Assembly: GCF_050624435.1 (NCBI RefSeq)
Contig: NC_134531.1
Coordinates: forward strand, 257,438,812 to 257,502,811
Source: Tenrec ecaudatus
Lineage: Eukaryota > Chordata > Mammalia > Afrosoricida > Tenrecidae
Length of the DNA: 64,000 nucleotides
Reading direction: 5' to 3'
In this document: one piece after another, positions 23,707-34,225 of the stretch
Position numbering within the stretch: position 1 is the stretch's first letter
Layout of the letters: every line of letters starts with the position of its first letter
The notes under the pieces: generated by a model
What the model was told of the DNA's origin: nothing
The model's database searches: none
The model's input: only the letters and a program-made list of their open reading frames with translations
Translations under genes and position numbers: made by a program

Positions 23707-26700
23707 TTACATGTGCTCATCGGTGCTTTTTAGTGCTGCATAATACTCCATTGTGTGTATGTGCCAAAGTTTGCTAATCCACTCGTCTATCGATGGAAAC
23801 TTAGGCTGTTTCCAAGTCTTTGCTATTGTGAATTGTGCCGCAATAAACATTGGAGCGCATATGACTGGTCGTGTTTTATTTGCTGCTTCAACCGGGTATA
23901 TGCCCAGTAGAGGGATGGCTGGGTCGTAAGGTAGATCAATTTCCATTTTCTTTAGGTATCGCCAGATTGCTTTCCACAGTGTCTGTACAAATCTGCACGA
24001 CCACCAGCAGTGGAGGAGGGTTCCTATTTCACCACAGCCCCTCCAACACTTGTTGCTCTCTGATTTACTGATCTGAGCTAGCCTGAGGGGTGTTAGGTGG
24101 TATCTCATGGTTGTTTTGATTTGCATTTCTCTTATGGCAAGGGACTTCGAGCACTTTCTCATATATTTATTGGCCATATTGATCTCCTCTCTAGTGAAAG
24201 TTCTTCTCATTTCTTTTGCCCACTTCCTTAGGGGGTTAACTGTTTTCCTCTTTTTGCAGGTCATGATGGTGTTGTAGATTTTAGTAATGAGCCCTTTGTC
24301 TGACGTGTCATTACTAAAAATCTTCTCCCAGTCTGTGGGTTGCCTTGTCACCCTCTTGGCAAAGTCTTTCGAGGTGCACAGGTGTTTTATTCTTATTAGA
24401 TCCCATTTGTCAATTTCCAGATCACCTGTGTGTGTCCCCTTCCCTGTTGCAGTGAGCCTATGTGCTCCCTGGGCCAGTGCTCTGAGATTAGTCCCGATTC
24501 CCTCCTTAATGGTCCTGATGGTTTGGGGTTTGACTTCTAGATCTGTGATCCACCTTGAGTGTATTCTTGTGCATGGGGTGAGGTAGACGTCTTGTTTCAA
24601 CTTTCTACATGTGGATATCCATTGTTTCCAGCACCACTTATTAAAGAGGGCATCTGCTTCCCACTTGACGTTTTTGGGACCCTTGTCGAAGATCAGTTGT
24701 CTATATGCTGATGATTTTACTCCTGGGCTTTCTATTCTTTTCCACTGGTCTGAGTGTCTATCATTGTGCCAGTACCATGCTGTTTTGACCACTGTAGCTG
24801 TGTAGTAGGCATTAAAATCAGGTAGGGCGAGTCCTCCAATTGTGTCCTTCTTCTTGAGGAGTTCTCTGCTAATTCTGGGTTTCTTCCCTCTCCATATGAA
24901 GTTGGTGGTCAGTTTTTCCAATTCTTTGAAGAAGGTTGATGGTAATTGGATTGGTATAGCATTGAACTTGTAGAGTGCTTTAGGAAGAACTGTCATCTTT
25001 ACTATGTTCAGCCTACCTAACCATGAGCAGGGGAGCTTCATCCATTTGTGAAGGTCACTTTTGGTTTCCTGTAATAGGGTTTTATAATTATGCTTATATA
25101 GGTCTTTAGTATTTTTTGTTAAGTATATTCCTAGGTATTTCAGTTTGTTCTTGGCTACTGTGAAGGGTACTTCCCTCTTAATCGCCTCTTCCATGGCCCT
25201 GCCCGATGTGTATAGAAACCCTACCGACTTCTGTTTATTGATCTTGTATCCTGCTACTCTTCCGTATTCCCCTATTGCTGTAAGTATTCCAACTGTGGAG
25301 TTTTGGGGGTCTTCAATGTATAGGATCATGTCATCTGCAAATAACGATAGTTTCACCTCCTCCTCTCCCAACTGGATCCCTTTGATGTCCTTCCGCTGTC
25401 TTATGTTGTTAGCCAGAACCTCCAAAACGATATTGAATAGAAGAGGGGACAGGGGGCATCCTTGTCTTGTACCCTTTTTCAGTGGTATTGTTCTTGTCTT
25501 TTCTCCATTGACTATGATGTTGGCTGTTGGTCTTTCATAGATAGCTTGTATGAGCTTGAGGAACTTACCTTCCAATCCTATCTTCATGAGTGTTTTGATT
25601 AGGAATGGATGCTGGATGTTGTCAAATGCTTTTTCTGCATCTATGGATATTATCATATGGTTTTTATCCTTTTTCTTCTCGATGTGGTGTATGATATTGA
25701 TGGATTTTCGGATGTTAAACCATCCCTGCATCGCTGGGATGAATCCTACTTGGTCGTGGTGAATGATATATTTGATGTTCCTTTGTATTCTATTGGCCAA
25801 TATTTTGTTAAGGATTTTTGCATCTATGTTCATTAGAGATATTGGTCTATAATTCTCTACACCTGTGGGGTCTTTTCCCTGTTTGGGTATCAAAGTAATG
25901 CTGGCTTCGTAAAATGAGTTTGGGAGCTTGCCGTTCTTTTCTATGTTATGGAATACTTTGTGGAGGATCGGTGTCAGCTCTTCCCTGAATGTTTGGTAAA
26001 ATTCTGCTGTGTAGCCATCTGGCCCTGGGGCCTTTTTCCTTGGTAGGTTTTTGATGACACTCTCTATTTCTTCCTTCGCTATGGGTTTGTTGAGGTTCTT
26101 GATCTCTGTCTCAGATAATCTAGGGATAGATTGTTTTTCTAAATATTTATCCATGTCTTCCAGGTTTCTGAATTCATTAGAATACAAACCTTCATAGTAC
26201 TTTGTGATTATCCTTTTTATCTCATTGGGGTCTGTTGTTATTGCCCCCGATTCATCCCTCATCCTGGCTATTGATGATTGTTCCTTTCTATCTTTGGTAA
26301 GCTTTGCCAGGGGAGTGTCAATTTTATTAATTCGTTCATAAAACCAGCTTCTAGTTGCGTTAATCCTTTGCATTGTTCTTTTGTCTTCCCACTGGTTTAA
26401 CTCCGCCCTGATTTTTATTATTTCTTTTCTCTTGCTATTGGAGGGGTAGTTCTGTTGACTCTGTTCTAGTTGTTGGAGGTTTTGTGTTAACATATCTGTC
26501 ATACGCCTTTCTTCTTTTTTCATGTATGCATTCAGTGATATCAAGCTACCTCTGATAACTGCCTTTGCAGTGTCCCATAAGTTTTGATATGTTGTATGTT
26601 CGTTCTCATTAGTTTCTAGAAATTTCCTGATATCCTCTCTGATCTGGACCTTAACCCATTCATGTCGCAGGAGATCGTTGTTTATTCTCCAATTGGTGGC

Positions 26701-27438
26701 CCTTGCTTTTCTGGGTGCCCTTCTATTAATCTCCAGCTTTATGGCATGGTGGTCTGAGAAAGATGTCTGGATAATATCTATGTGTTTGAATTTACTCAGG
26801 CTGGCCTTGTGCCCCAGCATGTGATCTATTCTTGAGAAAGATCCGTGTGGATTGGAGAAGAATGTGAAACCTTTTGCTTTTGGATGAAAGGCTCTATAGA
26901 TGTCTATCAGGCCCTGTTGCCTAATTACATTGTTTAGCTCTCTGGCCTCTTTGCTGAGCTTCTTTCCCTGTGACCTGTCTTTCTCTGATAGTGGAGTGTT
27001 GAAGTCCCCCACTATTATTGTTGTTTCCGTGATTTCTTCTGTCATTTTTTTAATAGTTTGTTTGACGAAATTTGCCGCACCATTATTAGGTGCGTAAATA
27101 TTCAGTATGCTTATTGCTTCCTGGTTTACTGAGCCTTTGAGCATTATGTAATGTCCCTCTTTGTCTCTTTTTATGTTTTGGATCTTGAGATCCATTTTGT
27201 CGGAGATTAAGATAGCCACTCCTGCCTTCTTGGAGTTACCATTTGCTTGGTAAACTTTCTGCCAGCCCTTTATTCTCAGCATATGCTTGTCTGCTTGCTT
27301 AAGGTGTGTCTCTTGCAGGCAGCAGATTGATGGGTTATGTTTTCTAATCCAATCCTCCAGCCTCTTTCTTTTAACATATGAATTGAGCCCATTTGTATTC
27401 AAAGTGATTATTACAATCTCTGGCTTCATGGTTGCCAT
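23707..27438 (-). CDS. LINE-1 ORF2p: endonuclease / reverse transcriptase
   Basis: ORF2p nicks target DNA and copies the L1 RNA at the nick (target-primed reverse transcription). The 1243 residues are open without interruption. N-terminal AP-endonuclease (about 1-240): Asn14 in TLNTNGL, Glu43 in [14 protein letters not shown] near 145, SRIDHM near 205 and the catalytic SFSDHHA near 230. Reverse transcriptase (about 440-770): [28 protein letters not shown] and the catalytic FADD. C-terminal zinc-knuckle-like motif CX3CX7HX4C ([18 protein letters not shown]) is complete. The start follows ORF1 after a 42-nt spacer; Met1 numbering matches human ORF2p. The protein ends …KSTDEHM at a TAA (23709-23707). 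In the same frame 30 further codons of conserved tail follow to the next stop at 23616-23614, which would give 1274 residues, against 1275 in human. Activity of the truncated form is unknown. Confidence 0.97.
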   Translation of the reverse strand: MATMKPEIVIITLNTNGLNSYVKRKRLEDWIRKHNPSICCLQETHLKQADKHMLRIKGWQKVYQANGNSKKAGVAILISDKMDLKIQNIKRDKEGHYIMLKGSVNQEAISILNIYAPNNGAANFVKQTIKKMTEEITETTIIVGDFNTPLSEKDRSQGKKLSKEARELNNVIRQQGLIDIYRAFHPKAKGFTFFSNPHGSFSRIDHMLGHKASLSKFKHIDIIQTSFSDHHAIKLEINRRAPRKARATNWRINNDLLRHEWVKVQIREDIRKFLETNENEHTTYQNLWDTAKAVIRGSLISLNAYMKKEERRMTDMLTQNLQQLEQSQQNYPSNSKRKEIIKIRAELNQWEDKRTMQRINATRSWFYERINKIDTPLAKLTKDRKEQSSIARMRDESGAITTDPNEIKRIITKYYEGLYSNEFRNLEDMDKYLEKQSIPRLSETEIKNLNKPIAKEEIESVIKNLPRKKAPGPDGYTAEFYQTFREELTPILHKVFHNIEKNGKLPNSFYEASITLIPKQGKDPTGVENYRPISLMNIDAKILNKILANRIQRNIKYIIHHDQVGFIPAMQGWFNIRKSINIIHHIEKKKDKNHMIISIDAEKAFDNIQHPFLIKTLMKIGLEGKFLKLIQAIYERPTANIIVNGEKTRTIPLKKGTRQGCPLSPLLFNIVLEVLANNIRQRKDIKGIQLGEEEVKLSLFADDMILYIEDPQNSTVGILTAIGEYGRVAGYKINKQKSVGFLYTSGRAMEEAIKREVPFTVAKNKLKYLGIYLTKNTKDLYKHNYKTLLQETKSDLHKWMKLPCSWLGRLNIVKMTVLPKALYKFNAIPIQLPSTFFKELEKLTTNFIWRGKKPRISRELLKKKDTIGGLALPDFNAYYTATVVKTAWYWHNDRHSDQWKRIESPGVKSSAYRQLIFDKGPKNVKWEADALFNKWCWKQWISTCRKLKQDVYLTPCTRIHSRWITDLEVKPQTIRTIKEGIGTNLRALAQGAHRLTATGKGTHTGDLEIDKWDLIRIKHLCTSKDFAKRVTRQPTDWEKIFSNDTSDKGLITKIYNTIMTCKKRKTVNPLRKWAKEMRRTFTREEINMANKYMRKCSKSLAIREMQIKTTMRYHLTPLRLAQISKSESNKCWRGCGEIGTLLHCWWSCRFVQTLWKAIWRYLKKMEIDLPYDPAIPLLGIYPVEAANKTRPVICAPMFIAAQFTIAKTWKQPKFPSIDEWISKLWHIHTMEYYAALKSTDEHM

Positions 27439-27480
27439 ATTCTGTTTTGTGTTTTGGGTCTTTGCCTATCTTCCTTCATA

Positions 27481-28608
27481 TCAGTGTACTGCGTTTGAGT
27501 GGAGGGTTTCTATCCTGTCCTCTTTTCCATCTGAGACCGTGTTGTCCTGGTACGTGTTGCTGGCATGTTGGCTTCTAGATGGAGATGGGCTATATGGTGG
27601 TCTCCTGGTGGTTCTAGTTGGAGCCTGATCTTCTGGCCATAGTGAGTCAGCCAGTATGCTCTGCAGGGTCGGGTGACTTGCAGTATATTTTTTGAGTTCT
27701 TCCTTGTCCTGGAAGACCCTTATCTTACCCTCTATCTTAATGGATAACTTGGCAGGGTATAGGATTCTGGGGGAGGCATTTTCATCTTTCAGTTTTTGGA
27801 AGATGTTGCTCCATTCTCTCCTCCTCTTCATGGTTTCTGCAGATAAGTCTGAGCATACCCTTACCTGCGCTCCTTTGTATGTGACTGTCTTCATTTCTCT
27901 TGATGCTCGTAGAATTTTCTCTTTTTCCTCTAAGTTGGATAATTTTACAATTATATGCCTTGGCGTGTTCTTCTTGGTGTTTAGCTTAGCCGGCGTCCTC
28001 TCTGCTTCCTGTATGAGAGTCGGATTCTCCTTTGTTAGGTTGGGGAAATTTTCTTCCAGGAATTCCTTTGCTATCTTGGCGGTCGATTTGTGTGTTATGT
28101 TGTGTTCCGGTAGACCGATTATTCGAATATTATTCCTCTTCATAGCATCTGTCATTGATCTCAGGCTGTCTTCTGTTTCTTTAATTTTCCTATCTGATTG
28201 TTTTTCTCGCTTGCTTCGTTTGGTTTGAGCGTCCTCGAGTTCACTGATACGGTTCTCAGCCTCATCAAGCCTAGATATAGCTTCTGTGACCTTTTGTGTG
28301 GCCTCTGCTACCTCCTCTGTTAGTTTCTGCAGTTCCTTTTGGTGGATAGTATTCATCCCCTCTATTGTGGACTTCATCCCCTCTATTGTGCATTTCATCC
28401 CTTCTATCGTTGCATCCTTATTTTGGTTTGCTTCTCTTAGCTCCTGTATTACTGCAAGCAGAGTTCTGAAGATTTCCTTTTGTGGCTGATCTATATCTGT
28501 TTCTTCTATGAGTGACGTTAGGTCTGTTAAAGTGCCTCGTTTTTCTGATTTTTTTGTTGGGAGTGATGTGGTCTGTTGATTTTTCCTTGATCCTTTAATA
28601 GGCCCCAT
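27481..28608 (-). CDS. LINE-1 ORF1p: RNA-binding nucleic-acid chaperone
   Basis: ORF1p trimerises, coats L1 RNA and acts as a chaperone during integration. 375 residues, intact, against 338 in human. Basic N-terminus (about 1-35), long coiled coil (about 40-155) with heptads and three tandem TIEGM(K/N) repeats at about 67-86, RRM domain (about 158-250, start NNIRIIGLPE), C-terminal RNA-binding domain (about 255-320, with ILYPAKLS and KIRVFQDKEELK). After that comes a Ser/Pro/Thr-rich extension of about 55 residues. The start ATG sits in a strong context (A at -3, G at +4). First of the two ORFs on the bicistronic L1 RNA; ORF2 starts 42 nt downstream of its stop. Confidence 0.97.
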   Translation of the reverse strand: MGPIKGSRKNQQTTSLPTKKSEKRGTLTDLTSLIEETDIDQPQKEIFRTLLAVIQELREANQNKDATIEGMKCTIEGMKSTIEGMNTIHQKELQKLTEEVAEATQKVTEAISRLDEAENRISELEDAQTKRSKREKQSDRKIKETEDSLRSMTDAMKRNNIRIIGLPEHNITHKSTAKIAKEFLEENFPNLTKENPTLIQEAERTPAKLNTKKNTPRHIIVKLSNLEEKEKILRASREMKTVTYKGAQVRVCSDLSAETMKRRREWSNIFQKLKDENASPRILYPAKLSIKIEGKIRVFQDKEELKKYTASHPTLQSILADSLWPEDQAPTRTTRRPPYSPSPSRSQHASNTYQDNTVSDGKEDRIETLHSNAVH

Positions 28609-29806
28609 GCTTCTGGGAGACAGGAGTAACCTTATTGTGTGGAGGCTCAGGCCACTGTGCCGTCTCCTGGGGTGGCTGGGGCGGGCTGCGGCAGGCTTAG
28701 GGCTGGCACTGGGGACCCAACAGGGCCCCAGGTGGTGAGAGCTGGCTGGAGCTCACTGACGGCTCCTCAGGGACTGCAAAGCTGAGACCCAGGCTCCACT
28801 GCAGGTGGAGTGTTTGATCTGCCCGGGCTGTGAGCGGGCGCGGGGAGGCCCCTTGGATAGCTGCGCAGGCGGCTGCGGGACACTGCCGGGAACAATGGTG
28901 TTCGCTCTCCGCCCTTTTGGCGCGAAACTGCAGGGGGTAATGGCGCTGGCAACGGAGACTTGGCGCGAAACCGCAGTGGGCAATGGTGCCCTTCCTCTGC
29001 TCAGGCTCAGAGTCGCGGCCGCCGGGGTCCCCGAAGCACCGTGGGGAGGGCACCTACTCTTGTGCCTTGCGCAGGGGGGGGGCCCTTGGTGGGCAGACTC
29101 AGCAGCGCGGGGCGCAGCGCTCCGCGGAAGCTCAGGGTCCGGGACAGGCGCGGGTTGGGCTATGGCTCCTGTTGGCGGGAAGTGCTCAGCGCAGGGTCCC
29201 CGCCAGGAGTGGAGCTGGTGCTAGGCTGCCAGGGGCTGGCGGGGGCGGGCGGGGGTGGGAGGCCAGCGCACGGAGGGCAGGTGGAGAGGTCCGCGGCAGC
29301 GGTGCGGGTAGATGGTCCCCCGTGGGGGTCGCCAGACAACCCGCGGGTCCGCTCCCCTGAGCTTGGATGAATGGAGGGAGGGACGTGGGCCCGAGGGCAG
29401 ATTGCTGCCCTGTGGGGAGAGGGGAACTGCGGGAGAGGAAAGCTTCTCTCCCAGTGGGGATCCGCGATAGGGAGTGGGGAGTGGGCCGCTGGAGTAGGCA
29501 GGGCAGGCAAGCGGCTCTGGGCTGGCGTCGGGTTTGGGGATGGAGCCTAAGCCGGTCGCCAGTGAGCTCACGGCAGCTTAGTGGCCAGAGACGTCCCACT
29601 AGTCCGGTCCTCTTTCACCTAGACACCTGCTCCGGACAAATACGTGGGGTAGGACTGGGGTGCTGACCCAGGGGGATATTTCACTCACCAGACTCTTACT
29701 ATTCAGCTACCTGGTCACCAATCCCGCTTTGTTTGGAGGAGCTCTCAGAGTATGCGGGTGTCCCTGTCGGCCATCTTCCCCCTCTCCCGCTAGAATTCTT
29801 AAAAGT
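28609..29806 (-). promoter_or_regulatory. LINE-1 5' UTR / internal promoter, CpG island
   Basis: 1198 bp, strongly GC- and CpG-rich (a NotI site GCGGCCGC at 29015-29022) in AT-rich surroundings. Near the 5' end the sense strand carries AAGATGGCCG (29777-29768), a YY1-type site in the position of the YY1 site that directs start-site choice in human L1. Counting from G at 29790, the site begins at +14, as in human. Retained CpGs suggest a recent insertion. No tandem monomers of the mouse L1 type are visible. Open frames on both strands here reflect GC content only. Confidence 0.85.
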
Positions 29807-29872
29807 AGGGTTATATCTTTTCAACATACTTATATAATCTGTATGCTGAGTTGATAATATGAGAAGCTATTA
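29807..29872 (+). repeat. RTE LINE continuation, including the L1 target-site duplication (5' side)
   Basis: 29807-29821 repeats AGGGTTATATCTTTT. The RTE motif (R)QGCILSP..FNLYAE continues from it: 'caacatacttatataatctg', 'tatgctgagttgataatatg'. Joining 20994 to 29807 restores a continuous RTE reading, which proves that the L1 is the younger element. Confidence 0.9.
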
Positions 29873-30049
29873 GTACCTCAGTCATATTTGATGGCAATAT
29901 TTCCTTAATTCACAATCTTAAGGTTGTATTTCTTATCATCATCACAATGTTTAGCATAATCTCTCTCTGGGGGCTCACTTAAAATTTCATGGCTTTAGTT
30001 CCTATATACATTACCAAACTTGTGGGAGAAACAGCATGCTGTCTATCAT
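29873..30049. other. Unassigned sequence
   Basis: RTE similarity fades after about 29872; nothing else recognised. Confidence 0.4.
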
Positions 30050-30240
30050 GGTTAAAAGTATGTGATTCTGGAAGCAAATTGTTTGGTTTCAAAGGGAATC
30101 TTCACCTCTTATGAGTTGTATAATGTTAATAAAATACTTAATATCAATGTCAAATCCACTTTTTGTAAAATGGGACAAATAATCCTTCAAAAATCTTATT
30201 AGATTGCTATGAGTTATATTTATAAATATAAATATATATT
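30050..30240 (+). repeat. MIR element
   Basis: 'gattctggaagcaaattgtt', 'tggtttcaaagggaatctt', 'ttgtaaaatgggacaaataa' and 'gattgctatgagttatat' follow the MIR consensus in order over about 190 bp. Confidence 0.7.
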
Positions 30241-30370
30241 TCACACATACATACTGCCTATATCTAGGCTTTAAAACTGTGGAAATAGTAGCATTAAATT
30301 CATTTTCTAAGAACTTCTGAATTATTTATTATTATAGTTATAATTGTAGAAGTTATACTAGGAAGTACCC

Positions 30371-31110
30371 ACCCCCCAAACAGGATTTTTTCAAAGCAGT
30401 TTATTTAAATTTTTTTTCAAAACAACCTTATCACCTTCAAAACACTTAATACATTTGTCAAATCTGCTATTTCATTGTTGAAAACATTTTTCAAACCTAT
30501 CTGTTTGGACGGTTGATAGAACCTCCCTCGATTTTTTCACCACCTCTTCTACATCATCTGATTGCTGTCTTTTCATGTCCCTCATCATTCAAGGAAACAA
30601 AAAGAAGTCCCATGGGGAAAGGCCAGGCAAGTAAGGTGTGTAGGTCAAGAAAGGCGTGCTGCTTTTTGCCCTAACCCAACACTTGAGATGGCTGCTAGAA
30701 CAGGTGAATTGTCTTGATGGCAAAATCAGTCCCCTTTCTGCCACAAATCAGGCCTTTTTTGTCCCTCACTGTTATGCAATCTTTTCAGAACCTCTAAATA
30801 AGAGTGACCTGGTGGAATGAACTCCAAATGCACTAAGTCGACATTTTCGTTTGTTCAGGAAGTTGACAGACATCCAAAATGAGGTTTGTCATCAATTCAC
30901 ATTTCACCTTTTTGAAATGAGAAAAGTACTCGTACACTTGAGTTTTTCCCACAGAACTGTTCTTGTAAGCTGTGTTCAACATCACATGTTTCTGAGGCAT
31001 TTTTCCAAACCAGGAAACAAGTTGCTCAATGCTCCCCTAGTGGGAAAAACACGTACTACGAAAGCTCTGCTCTGCCCAGCAGAATTCAGGGTAGAATTAA
31101 GATCACAACC
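30371..31110 (-). pseudogene. Mariner-type DNA transposon with decayed transposase
   Basis: Antisense mariner. On the minus strand an N-terminal helix-turn-helix piece is visible (about 31000-30910; NTAYKNSSVGKTQVYEYFSH), resembling the …SRTQVFEWFSRF block of mariner transposases. Further on come the pieces LEFIPPGHSYLEVLKRLH (about 30815-30755), SPWDFFLFP (about 30620-30590; compare SPDLAPCDFFLFP) and FEKCFQQ…FDKCIKCFEGDKV at the C-terminus. The segment between the HTH and the first catalytic Asp is deleted, and several stops and frameshifts are present, so it is inactive. I could not define terminal inverted repeats or the TA duplication with confidence. Confidence 0.8.
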
Positions 31111-31764
31111 AGGCCTTCAACATGGTTATTTATTTGTAAATATCATTTATCCTAACTTTTAGATCTCTGCCTCCAGCTCAGAATTTTGCTTTTAAAATCA
31201 GATGCTTGTATTAAACAGATGTCTACTTCTAGAAATATCCAATTGAAATTCACCAATTTGTCAAATTCTCATCCAAAACAAAAAATATGACCTTTCTCCT
31301 TAGCCCTCTTCCTCTTCCTGTTTTCTCCCCTTTTGAGTGCCTGGTAGCACTTGTTTCCCGAGCCTGACCAAGACATGATACTGGAGTTCTTCTGCTTCCA
31401 CGCTCATCAATAGTAACTATTCTGTGTATATGTGCTTTTCTGATCTAAGATAACTCTCAATAATCTGTCACAGAACTATTTTTTTCTAGTTATTATGTAT
31501 TTCAGGTACACTACAAAACATGGAAGATATGTTATGATACAAACCAAGAATTATAGCCTGGCTGATTCTATAGAGCCTACAGTCAAGTAAAGTGTAAAAA
31601 TCAAGCAGTATTTAGAAATATGCAAATCCAGATCCCTGTTCCCTAGTGTTGTTAAGCTACTTTAATTCAGGCCATTTCCCCCTTTTGCTAACTACCTTTG
31701 CAGGTGCCTAGTTCTCCCACTTTCCATTTTCTTGCATCATTCAGACAACCTCCTAGAATGGATC
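31111..31764. other. Unassigned sequence
   Basis: Nothing recognised. Confidence 0.45.
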
Positions 31765-32115
31765 TAACTTTCCAATAAACAGTATGTCATTCCCCTGCTT
31801 AATTTCTGTCTCAGTGTCTTTAGAAAGAAGGAATGTATTACTATTCAACATGTTTTTTACATAGCTCCACATGATATGATTTCTGATTACATCCGCTTTA
31901 TTTGCTCCAATCGTGTTCTCACTCACACCCTATTCTCTAATTATGAGGACGTTCTCTTCACTCTTAGGAAACAGCAAATTCCCGGGTGGCTAACAGACAT
32001 CTCACACATTACTCTTGTTCCCTGGGATGCATTCTTCCTTTTCACTTTTCCACATCATTTCCCATGCTTCCTCAATACTCCTCTCCTGTCTCATACCAAC
32101 GCTCAATCTACAGCC
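31765..32115 (-). repeat. L2 LINE 3' fragment
   Basis: 'cattcccctgcttaatttct', 'tttgctccaatcgtgttctc' and 'cttgttccctgggatgcatt' follow the antisense L2 3' end (ccctgcttaaa…gctccagcc…gttccctctgcctggaatgc). Very diverged, mammal-wide. Confidence 0.55.
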
Positions 32116-32847
32116 TTTACTGTCTCTTCTCAATCCTATACAATATGTATTCAAGAAAAATAGGTGTAGGTACATTTTTATTTTTTAATTTCATAATACC
32201 ACTTTCTCTACAATAGAATTTAATGCATGAAGTTTTAGCTGCCTATTTGGTGGGTGTTTCACATATTTTCTCCTAAATCTTATGGACTGAGGGGCAAAAT
32301 TGGTGTTGCTCTGCATGTTTTCAGCATTTTCCACAGTGCGTGCCAGTGCCATAGATTAGTCATTCCATCAGTGATTCTTTCTTAGCAGAGAAGATAAAGG
32401 AAAAGGTACTGTGGCGAACTAAAGGCTTTGTAGAAAACATAAACCAAAACTTTCAAATGACACAATGAAAAGCATGACTTCCCCAGAGTTTGGAATGCGT
32501 ACACATGCTAGTAGCAGAGAAAAAATATATGTGTCGGGCACATAGCTGGTGGCAATTCCAGTAAATGTCAGAAGGAGAACTAGGAAAAAGCAATACAGGA
32601 GTCAAAATCTGAAGAGATTTGTAGGCTGACTCCACAGAAAGCAGGGAAACAATCCCCCCCCCTCCCCCCGCACTTTAATGACAGAAAGAGAAATATTTAT
32701 GTCCTAGGAGGCATGACATTTGATAAAGCTGCTTTACAAGATCTCAAGAGTGTTTCATAGTCCAGGAAGTTACTCTGAAGCCTAAGGGGTGCCTGACTCA
32801 AACAATGATATTTTCATTTTTCTTTTTTTATTCTAACAATGATATTT
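32116..32847. other. Unassigned sequence with C-rich tract
   Basis: C-rich run at 32653-32670. A 16-bp direct repeat AACAATGATATTTTCA occurs at 32801 and 32835; the second copy is the start of the RTE fragment. Confidence 0.45.
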
Positions 32848-33272
32848 TCAATTGCCTCATTTGAATGTAAAGATGGACATTGAATAAGGAAGACTGAAGA
32901 CTGTATGCGTTAGAATCGTGGAGCTGGTAAGGAATATTGAAAGTACCATGGACTGCCAAAAGGACACACAACTTGCTTTGGAAGAAGTAGAGCAGAATGC
33001 TTCTTACGGGTAAAGATGGCAGACTTTGCGTCAGGTGCTTCTGTTACGTGGGCAAGGAGACCATTCCTAGGGAATTACACTGTGCTTGGTAAAGTATAGG
33101 GCACTGACAAAGGGTAGTCCCTCAATAAGATGGATTAAAATAGCTGCAACATGGGCATGAGTATCAGAACAATTGCGAGGTTTGGGAAAGGACAGGGCAG
33201 TGTTTCCTTCTAGTGTGCAAGGGGTCACTCTGGGTTGGAGCGGACTCAATGGCATCTAGCAAGGACAACAAC
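32848..33272 (+). repeat. RTE LINE, 3' end
   Basis: 'tcaattgcctcatttgaatg', 'gaatattgaaagtaccatgg', 'gactgccaaaaggacacaca', and the terminal 'gactcaatggcatctagcaa'. Colinear with the RTE C-terminal coding region and 3' UTR; 5'-truncated, with stops. Confidence 0.85.
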
Positions 33273-34037
33273 CCTATGTCAGTCAAGTAGTCATCCATAC
33301 ATATTGTGCACACTATATAACTGAAGAATTAATTCCTTCCTGAAGACAAACTGAACCCTGTGAGGGTAGACTAGAGAATCTTTGTACTGACCCTGTGTCT
33401 TTCCACATGTCTGAACTCACTAAGAGTTTGATATACCTACTTGATTTATATTAACATTACAAGTATTAATGCAATCCCACGATTGTCTGCATTCGTTTTA
33501 TTTTCCTTTTAAGCAAATAAAATATCCCTAGTTGTTTTGTTGGTTGTTTTTTGGGGTTTTTTTTATCATCATTGTGTTCTCTGGAAAAATGTGTCATGAT
33601 CTAGAATGTTTTGTTAAATGATCGATGCCATTGATCAATCAGGAGTAATAAAGCCTCATGTGTCTCTCACACTCAAAATACTGTACTTTTGTATTAGCAC
33701 TGTCCAAACTATGCCAGCTTTTTATTCGAAATATGTTTATATCAACTAATGAGTCAAGTTGAGTTTGACGATGAGGAACTTTAAATACATTATAAACCCT
33801 AGAATATATTTATTTTGTGAAATGCACTACATTATTCTGTCATATGAATTAAGTTTTAAAATGCTTGGCAAATAAACATTGCCTGTGGCATGGTAATTAT
33901 GCTAAGAAATAGTAGTTGTCAAGTGATTCTCCTGCAAAGAAAGGCTTATGTTGCAGGAGCCTTATCTATATGGTAGACGATATTCTAACTTCTGTTGAAA
34001 TAGTTATTTTCAACATCATGATTTGTTGTAGTGGTTG
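33273..34037. other. Unassigned AT-rich sequence
   Basis: Poly(T) near 33555. No gene or repeat recognised. Confidence 0.5.
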
Positions 34038-34225
34038 AGTGCCCTTCAGTTCAGTTCAATTCATAATGGCCGAGGTACCACAAAATGAAACACTGCGCTT
34101 CACACTGGTTTTAGCCTCACAGTTTTCTGTTTGGCTTGAATTTGCTGCCATCTTGTTGAAGATTTTCCTCTTTTGACTGACCCTCTGCTCTACAAAGCAT
34201 TAGTAGTCCTCACCAGAGCACTTCA
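34038..34225 (-). repeat. RTE LINE, short antisense 3' end
   Basis: 'ataatggccgaggtaccaca', 'aaatgaaacactgcgcttc' and 'ctgaccctctgctctacaa' match the antisense RTE terminus in order. Confidence 0.6.

Larger units (their letters stand above)
21010..29806 (-). mobile_element. Full-length LINE-1 retrotransposon (8.8 kb)
   Basis: Complete autonomous non-LTR element on the minus strand between perfect 15-bp target-site duplications. In transcription order: CpG-rich 5' UTR with internal promoter (29806-28609), ORF1 (28608-27481), a 42-nt spacer, ORF2 (27438-23707), a 3' UTR of about 2.7 kb and an A-rich tail. At 8.8 kb it is longer than the usual 6-7 kb of mammalian L1s, almost entirely because of the 3' UTR. 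ORF1 is open and ORF2 is open for 1243 codons, so the copy is young. It interrupts the RT domain of an older RTE element. The only clear coding lesion is a stop just before the ORF2 C-terminus. Confidence 0.97.

Noticed and set aside
23438..23743. Plus-strand frames around the ORF2 3' end
   Set aside because: Antisense to the L1 ORF2 tail and 3' UTR; shadows of the element.
27692..28228. 178-codon plus-strand open frame opposite ORF1
   Set aside because: It is the mirror of the L1 ORF1 coding strand; no domain, no independent support.
28805..29599. Several overlapping open frames of 115-140 codons on both strands
   Set aside because: They arise from the high GC content of the L1 5' UTR, where stop codons are rare; composition is Pro/Arg/Gly-rich without domains.
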